From the NCBI GenBank assembly GCA_910584065.1, contig CAJTZN010000002.1, positions 101,720 through 136,702 of the forward strand: a stretch of 34,983 bases of DNA, given 5' to 3'. Source of the stretch: an uncultured Eubacterium sp. (GTDB lineage: Bacteria > Bacillota > Clostridia > Lachnospirales > Lachnospiraceae). The number at the start of each line of letters is the position of its first letter. Position 1 is the first letter of the stretch. Below, in pieces: positions 31,767 to 34,983 of the stretch. The notes beneath the pieces are model-generated. The model searched no databases. It saw only the letters and a list, made by a program, of their open reading frames with translations, and was not told the DNA's origin. A program made the translations under genes and the position numbers.

Positions 31767-33308
31767 TTGGTTACTGGAGTGATTAAGAATAAGATTGATA
31801 AAATATGGACAGATATATGGGCAGGCGGGATCACAAATCCCCTCACGGTAATTGAGCAGCTTACTTATCTGATGTTTATCCGGTCGCTGGATGAAAAGGA
31901 ATTGGAGCAGGAAGAGTTTGATCATATGACGGGAAGCACGGGAAAAAGAATCTTCCCAGCCTCGTCAACCGGCCAGTCGATGAGATGGAGCCGGTTCAAG
32001 GACAGGGATCCGAGAGAAATATTTGATATATTGTCACAGAAAGTATTTCCGGCAATAAAAAATATGAAAAATGGGAGTTTGCCGGATTTTTCGGAAAATG
32101 GGGAAATGATAGAATTATCTGATCCGGAAGAAGCAGAAAACATGGAGAAAACGGCTTTTGCGCGCTACATGGAAGATGCGATGTTTCTTATTCCCACGCC
32201 GCAGGTGCTGCAAAAGATCATCACGGGATTAGAGGATTTGTATGAAAATGACATATCCGAACTGGATATGCAGGGAGATCTGTATGAGTATATGCTCGGA
32301 AAATTATCTACGGCAGGGCAGAATGGCCAGTTCAGAACGCCGAGACAAATACGGGAAATGATGGTGGAACTTCTCCGCCCGACCCCGGATGATACCATTT
32401 GTGATCCGGCCTGTGGAACAGCTGGTTTTTTGGTATCAGCTGCGGAGTATATACGTGAAAATTATGAAGAGACGATGACGACGGAACAGTGGGATAAGTT
32501 TTCGTGCGAAACGTTTACCGGATTTGATACCGACCGGACGATGCTGCGGATTTCGGCGATGAACCTCATGCTCCATTCCATATCAAACCCGGAGATCGAT
32601 TATCTGGATTCTGTCTCAAAGCAGAATCAGATCAAAGGAAAATTTTCCATGTGTCTTGCCAATCCTCCGTTCAAGGGGACAGTCGATGCGGAGAGTATCA
32701 ATGATGATCTGAAAGCGGTCACGAAGACGAAAAAGACGGAATTGCTTTTCGTAGCCTTGTTTTTGCGTATGATGAAAAAGGGCGGTAGATGTGCCTGTAT
32801 CGTGCCAGACGGCGTGCTTTTTGGCAGCAGTAAAGCACATAAGTCGATCCGGCAGGAATTGGTAGAGAATCACCAGCTGCAGGCGGTCATTTCCATGCCA
32901 TCCGGGGTGTTTAAGCCGTACGCCGGTGTTTCTACCGCGGTTTTAGTATTTACAAAAACCGATGCAGGCGGAACCGATCAAGTGTGGTTTTATGATATGA
33001 AGGCAGATGGGTACAGCCTTGATGATAAGAGAGGGGAGATCGCGGAGAATGATATACCGGATCTGATTCAGAGATTCCACAATATGTCTTCTGAAACCGA
33101 AAGGGAGCGGACCGAGCAGAGTTTCTTTGTGCCAAAGCAGGAGATTGTGGATAATGGCTATGATCTGTCTATAAACAAGTACAAGAAGGTGGAGTATATA
33201 CCGGTAGAGTATCCGCCGACTTCTGAAATACTGGATGAGTTGGAACAGTTGAATGAACAGGTGACAAATGAGTTGGGGCAGTTGAGGGAGTTATTAAAAG
33301 AGGGGTAA
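31767..33308 (+). CDS. hsdM: Type I restriction-modification N6-adenine methyltransferase subunit
   Basis: HsdM, the methyltransferase subunit of a type I restriction-modification system, 513 residues. It has an N-terminal helical domain (IWTDIWAGGITNPLTVIEQLTYLMFIRSLDE), then the SAM-binding motif DPACGTAGFL (213-222) and the catalytic NPPF (299-302) of N6-adenine methyltransferases. The TTG start at 31767 follows GGAGGGA by six bases; no ATG lies near. HsdS and HsdR are not in the window, although another gene begins at the very end. The last 59 bases before the C-terminus (from 33234) are duplicated exactly just before the Fic gene. Without HsdS it cannot choose a site. Confidence 0.95.
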   Translation: MVTGVIKNKIDKIWTDIWAGGITNPLTVIEQLTYLMFIRSLDEKELEQEEFDHMTGSTGKRIFPASSTGQSMRWSRFKDRDPREIFDILSQKVFPAIKNMKNGSLPDFSENGEMIELSDPEEAENMEKTAFARYMEDAMFLIPTPQVLQKIITGLEDLYENDISELDMQGDLYEYMLGKLSTAGQNGQFRTPRQIREMMVELLRPTPDDTICDPACGTAGFLVSAAEYIRENYEETMTTEQWDKFSCETFTGFDTDRTMLRISAMNLMLHSISNPEIDYLDSVSKQNQIKGKFSMCLANPPFKGTVDAESINDDLKAVTKTKKTELLFVALFLRMMKKGGRCACIVPDGVLFGSSKAHKSIRQELVENHQLQAVISMPSGVFKPYAGVSTAVLVFTKTDAGGTDQVWFYDMKADGYSLDDKRGEIAENDIPDLIQRFHNMSSETERERTEQSFFVPKQEIVDNGYDLSINKYKKVEYIPVEYPPTSEILDELEQLNEQVTNELGQLRELLKEG

Positions 33309-33317
33309 ATAGACGGA
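33234..33317 (+). repeat. Direct repeat, copy A (hsdM 3' end)
   Basis: Copy A of an 84/85-bp direct repeat. The first 59 bases (33234-33292) are identical to 34214-34272. The remaining 25 bases match those of copy B with two substitutions and one inserted base. In copy A the frame ends LRELLKEG; in copy B the extra T makes LRELL then TAA. The copies lie 980 bases apart and flank the toxin-antitoxin genes. Confidence 0.97.
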
Positions 33318-33497
33318 GAAGATTGCAAATGAATTGAGGAGTAGATTTCTACTCAGGAACAATACCTGAAAGAGCTTCCGATGGAGGAAGAATTGGCAGA
33401 ACAGCCGGGTATGTTGGGAGGGAAGAGAAAATGTGAGAGAAATAAAATTATAAATAGACATTGCCCATGTGATAATATTCTGATAAAATTAGGATAA
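33311..33497 (+). other. Probable remnant of a degenerate gene
   Basis: Between copy A of the repeat and the antitoxin promoter is a frame without a proper start reading EQYLKELPMEEELAEQPGML (33357-33416), open from 33345 to a TAA at 33495-33497. In the adjacent frame KIANELRSRF precedes it. It looks like a coding fragment that has lost its beginning, possibly frameshifted; I cannot identify it. Confidence 0.35.
33461..33489 (+). promoter_or_regulatory. Promoter of the Phd/RelE-type toxin-antitoxin pair
   Basis: TTGCCC (33461-33466), 17 bases, TAAAAT (33484-33489), with TGA directly before the -10 box. This is independent of hsdM and lies 35 bases before the antitoxin ATG, with AAAGGAG in the leader. 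Confidence 0.6.
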
Positions 33498-33523
33498 AAT
33501 AAAGGAAAAGGAGCGCTTGGATT

Positions 33524-33784
33524 ATGATACAAATTCGACCTGTTTCTGACCTTAGAAATAAATTTCCGGAAATAGAAACTATTGTAAACAGTGGAAAACC
33601 TGTTTATCTTACAAAAAATGGCTACGGAGCCATGGTAGTTTTGAGTTTGGAGGAATATGAAAATCTGACAGATAATGTAGAGATGAAACTTGGCGAAGCT
33701 GACAGACAGGCGGAAATGACGAAAGAAAGACTTTCCCATGAAACTGTATTCAGCAATGTAAGGAGTATGATACGTGGAAAATAA
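33524..33784 (+). CDS. Phd/YefM-type antitoxin
   Basis: An 86-residue antitoxin of the Phd/YefM family. The DNA-binding part carries IRPVSDLRNKFPEIETIV, then GKPVYLTKNGYGAMVVLSLEEYENL, the classical signature; the C-terminal helix would mask the toxin. AAAGGAG precedes the ATG. It overlaps the toxin gene by 11 bases, indicating translational coupling. It lies inside the segment bounded by the 980-bp-spaced repeats. Confidence 0.93.
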   Translation: MIQIRPVSDLRNKFPEIETIVNSGKPVYLTKNGYGAMVVLSLEEYENLTDNVEMKLGEADRQAEMTKERLSHETVFSNVRSMIRGK

Positions 33785-34088
33785 AAGTTATCATCTTCGC
33801 TATCTGCCGATTTTTGAACAGGATTTAATCAGTACGGCAAGTTACATTACCAATGTTTTAAAGAATGAGGACGCCGCTCTGTGTTTGCTTGACGATATAG
33901 AAACTGCGATTCTGGAAAGGCTGAATAATCCTGTTGCTTTTGAACCATATGTTTCCGCAAAAAAACGAGACTATCCCTATTATAGAATCTATGTGAGGAA
34001 TTACGTTATTTATTATGTAGTGATTGATGATGTAATGGAAGTACGGCGTTTGCTGTATGGTGTCAGAGATATAGATAAGCATTTATGA
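33774..34088 (+). CDS. RelE/ParE-type toxin
   Basis: A 104-residue toxin paired with the Phd-type antitoxin. The pattern LRYLPIFEQDLISTASYITNVLKN, AILERLNNP, YRIYVRNYVIYYVV and RRLLYGVRD is that of the RelE/ParE superfamily, where the last RRLLYGVRD-type motif lies on the C-terminal strand. The gene starts with GTG inside the antitoxin frame. No lesions are visible, in contrast to the RelE gene 2.4 kb upstream. Either mRNA cleavage at the ribosome (RelE) or DNA gyrase inhibition (ParE) is possible; sequence alone does not decide. Confidence 0.9.
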   Translation: MENKSYHLRYLPIFEQDLISTASYITNVLKNEDAALCLLDDIETAILERLNNPVAFEPYVSAKKRDYPYYRIYVRNYVIYYVVIDDVMEVRRLLYGVRDIDKHL

Positions 34089-34310
34089 TGATTTGTTCCG
34101 TTAATCAGATAATGGAAGTATAAGCGGGTTAGTCTTGATGATCATCTGCTTTTTGTAGCGTTGACAACTGTTATATGTTCGGGAGTCCGATACAGATCCG
34201 CATTGGGGATGAAGATGAGTTGGAACAGTTGAATGAACAGGTGACAAATGAGTTGGGGCAGTTGAGGGAGTTGTTATAAAGAGGAGTAAATAGACGGAAA
34301 GGAAATTTGT
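34089..34310 (+). other. Non-coding gap with a fused repeat-derived tail
   Basis: The 222 bases between toxin and fic hold no convincing gene. An open frame from ATG 34175 reads MFGSPIQIRIGDED and runs straight into the copied HsdM terminus (DELEQLNEQVTNELGQLRELL, then TAA at 34277), giving only about 34 residues. The part before the repeat is unlike hsdM, so this is a junction rather than a real gene. Confidence 0.5.
34214..34298 (+). repeat. Direct repeat, copy B (before fic)
   Basis: The second copy of the hsdM 3' end. Identical to copy A over 59 bases; then a G for A at 34273, an extra T at 34277 and an A for G at 34285. Its following sequence, TAGACGGAAAGGAAATTTGT, contains the fic ribosome binding site, so the original layout was probably hsdM directly followed by fic. 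Confidence 0.97.
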
Positions 34311-34916
34311 ATGGTTTTGGAGAATAAACTCGGTTTGAACGATTCTGTCGAATTGGCGAAAATGGAGGAACAGATTAGCAAGAAAAAAGCAATGGAGTTG
34401 TTTGAAAGCGGCCGGTTAAATGACCTGGAAGCGGGGACGTTTCAAGCGCTTGTTGAGATTCATAAATATCTCTTTGAGCAGATCTATGATTTCGCGGGAA
34501 AAGTCCGGGATGTAAATGTAGCAAAAGGAAGTTTCAGATTTGCTTCGGTTTTGTATCTACAAGCTGCCATAAAAAGTGTAGAAGATATGCCGCAGTCAGA
34601 TTTTGATGAAATCATTGAGAAGTATGTGGAAATGAATATCGTTCATCCATTTCGGGAGGGAAATGGGCGCAGTAGCAGAATCTGGCTTGATCTTATTTTG
34701 AAGAACGAATTGCATGTAGTAATGGATTGGAGTTTGGTGGAAAAGGATGATTATTTGCTGGCAATGGAGAGGAGTCCGGTAAAGGATATTGAGATTAAGC
34801 ATATTTTAAGGCAGGCGCTGACGGATAAGATTGACGACAGGGAGATTTATATGAAGGGGATTGATCATAGTTATTACTATGAAGGGTATGGTGTTTATAA
34901 AGCGGAGGAGTTGTAA
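34311..34916 (+). CDS. fic: Fic-domain AMP-transferase, class III (NmFic-like)
   Basis: A 201-residue Fic enzyme that would attach AMP to a target protein. The active motif is complete: H112-P-F-R-E-G-N-G-R-S-S-R123. Near the end is S187-Y-Y-Y-E191-G, the (S/T)xxxE(G/N) inhibitory helix of class III Fic proteins, placed C-terminally as in Neisseria meningitidis NmFic, which it resembles along its whole length (FESGRLNDLEAG, YDFAGKVRDVN, YVEMNIVHPF). In that class activity is controlled by oligomer state and auto-AMPylation, and the shown target is GyrB; for this protein the target is inferred. AAAGGAAATTTGT precedes the ATG. It lies in an hsdM operon, a common location for Fic. Confidence 0.93.
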   Translation: MVLENKLGLNDSVELAKMEEQISKKKAMELFESGRLNDLEAGTFQALVEIHKYLFEQIYDFAGKVRDVNVAKGSFRFASVLYLQAAIKSVEDMPQSDFDEIIEKYVEMNIVHPFREGNGRSSRIWLDLILKNELHVVMDWSLVEKDDYLLAMERSPVKDIEIKHILRQALTDKIDDREIYMKGIDHSYYYEGYGVYKAEEL

Positions 34917-34942
34917 ATAGAGTTAGATAAATTAAGATTTGT

Positions 34943-34950
34943 GGGGGGGG
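34943..34950 (+). repeat. Eight-G homopolymer before the next start codon
   Basis: A run of eight G directly before the ATG at 34951. It may form part of the ribosome binding site of the next gene. Runs of this length can slip during replication and vary expression. Confidence 0.8.
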
Positions 34951-34983
34951 ATGGGGATGGAGGAAAGGGGATCTGCTAAGCGG
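34951..34983 (+). CDS. Start of a further gene, cut by the window end
   Basis: ATG at 34951, or a second ATG at 34957 with GGGG before it, opens a frame that runs to the window edge: MGMEERGSAKR. Only 11 codons are visible, too few to identify. By position after hsdM and fic it could be hsdS, but that is inference. Confidence 0.4.
   Translation, partial: MGMEERGSAKR

Noticed and set aside
34175..34279. Small gene ending in the copied HsdM tail
   Set aside because: It is about 34 codons, has no ribosome binding site and consists mostly of repeated hsdM sequence.

Overview
The window looks like a chromosomal segment from a flagellated member of the Clostridia, most probably a Lachnospiraceae-type gut anaerobe. 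The signs are the SCIFF ranthipeptide and its radical-SAM maturase, the TIGR04086-type membrane protein, the Bacillota gene order mbl-flhO-flhP, comFC next to the flagellar gene yvyF, PadR partnered with small HAAS-like membrane proteins, and strong AGGAGG-type ribosome binding sites with several TTG/GTG starts. I see no rRNA, tRNA, CRISPR array or transposase gene.

Layout. 1-5.0 kb: a two-helix coiled-coil membrane protein, thiE, a convergent PHP phosphoesterase, then the TIGR04086 protein and the SCIFF pair (scfA and scfB, separated by a strong stem-loop). 5.2-8.5 kb: mbl, the flagellar rod genes flhO/flgF and flhP/flgG, and a FlgJ-type rod-binding protein, with a five-copy 18-bp tandem repeat between flgG and flgJ. 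8.7-14.3 kb: recD2, comFC, yvyF, UDP-galactopyranose mutase and a family-2 glycosyltransferase. 14.3-19.5 kb: a PadR regulator and two related small membrane proteins, divergent from an ABC exporter (ATPase between two unequal permeases) followed by a lipoprotein. 19.5-22.3 kb: an ECF-type sigma factor and a membrane-anchored beta-propeller protein that may be its anti-sigma sensor. 22.4-28.1 kb: a PF12897-type aminotransferase divergent from a D-2-hydroxyacid dehydrogenase, a secreted HExxH protein, a secreted esterase and a YgjP-type metallopeptidase. 28.2-30.9 kb, minus strand: a SprA-like zinc protein, a TrpB2-type synthase and a SanA/DUF218 protein.

From about 31 kb to the end the sequence becomes AT-richer and defence-related. 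It holds a RelB antitoxin whose RelE toxin is broken, an HsdM methyltransferase, an intact Phd/RelE-type toxin-antitoxin pair, a class III Fic AMP-transferase and the first codons of another gene. The last 59 bases before the hsdM terminus are repeated exactly (about 85 bp with three differences in total) just before fic, so the intact toxin-antitoxin pair sits on a 980-bp segment bounded by direct repeats. This restriction-modification/toxin island is the most unusual part of the window. The sigma/beta-propeller pair, the SCIFF operon with its intergenic hairpin and the secreted HExxH protein with its VPRQQE repeat are the next most interesting.

Promoters were read by eye as -35/-10 pairs with 16-18 bp spacers; terminators were read as GC-rich hairpins followed by T tracts. 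None has been tested, and family assignments rest on motif recognition, not on database searches.
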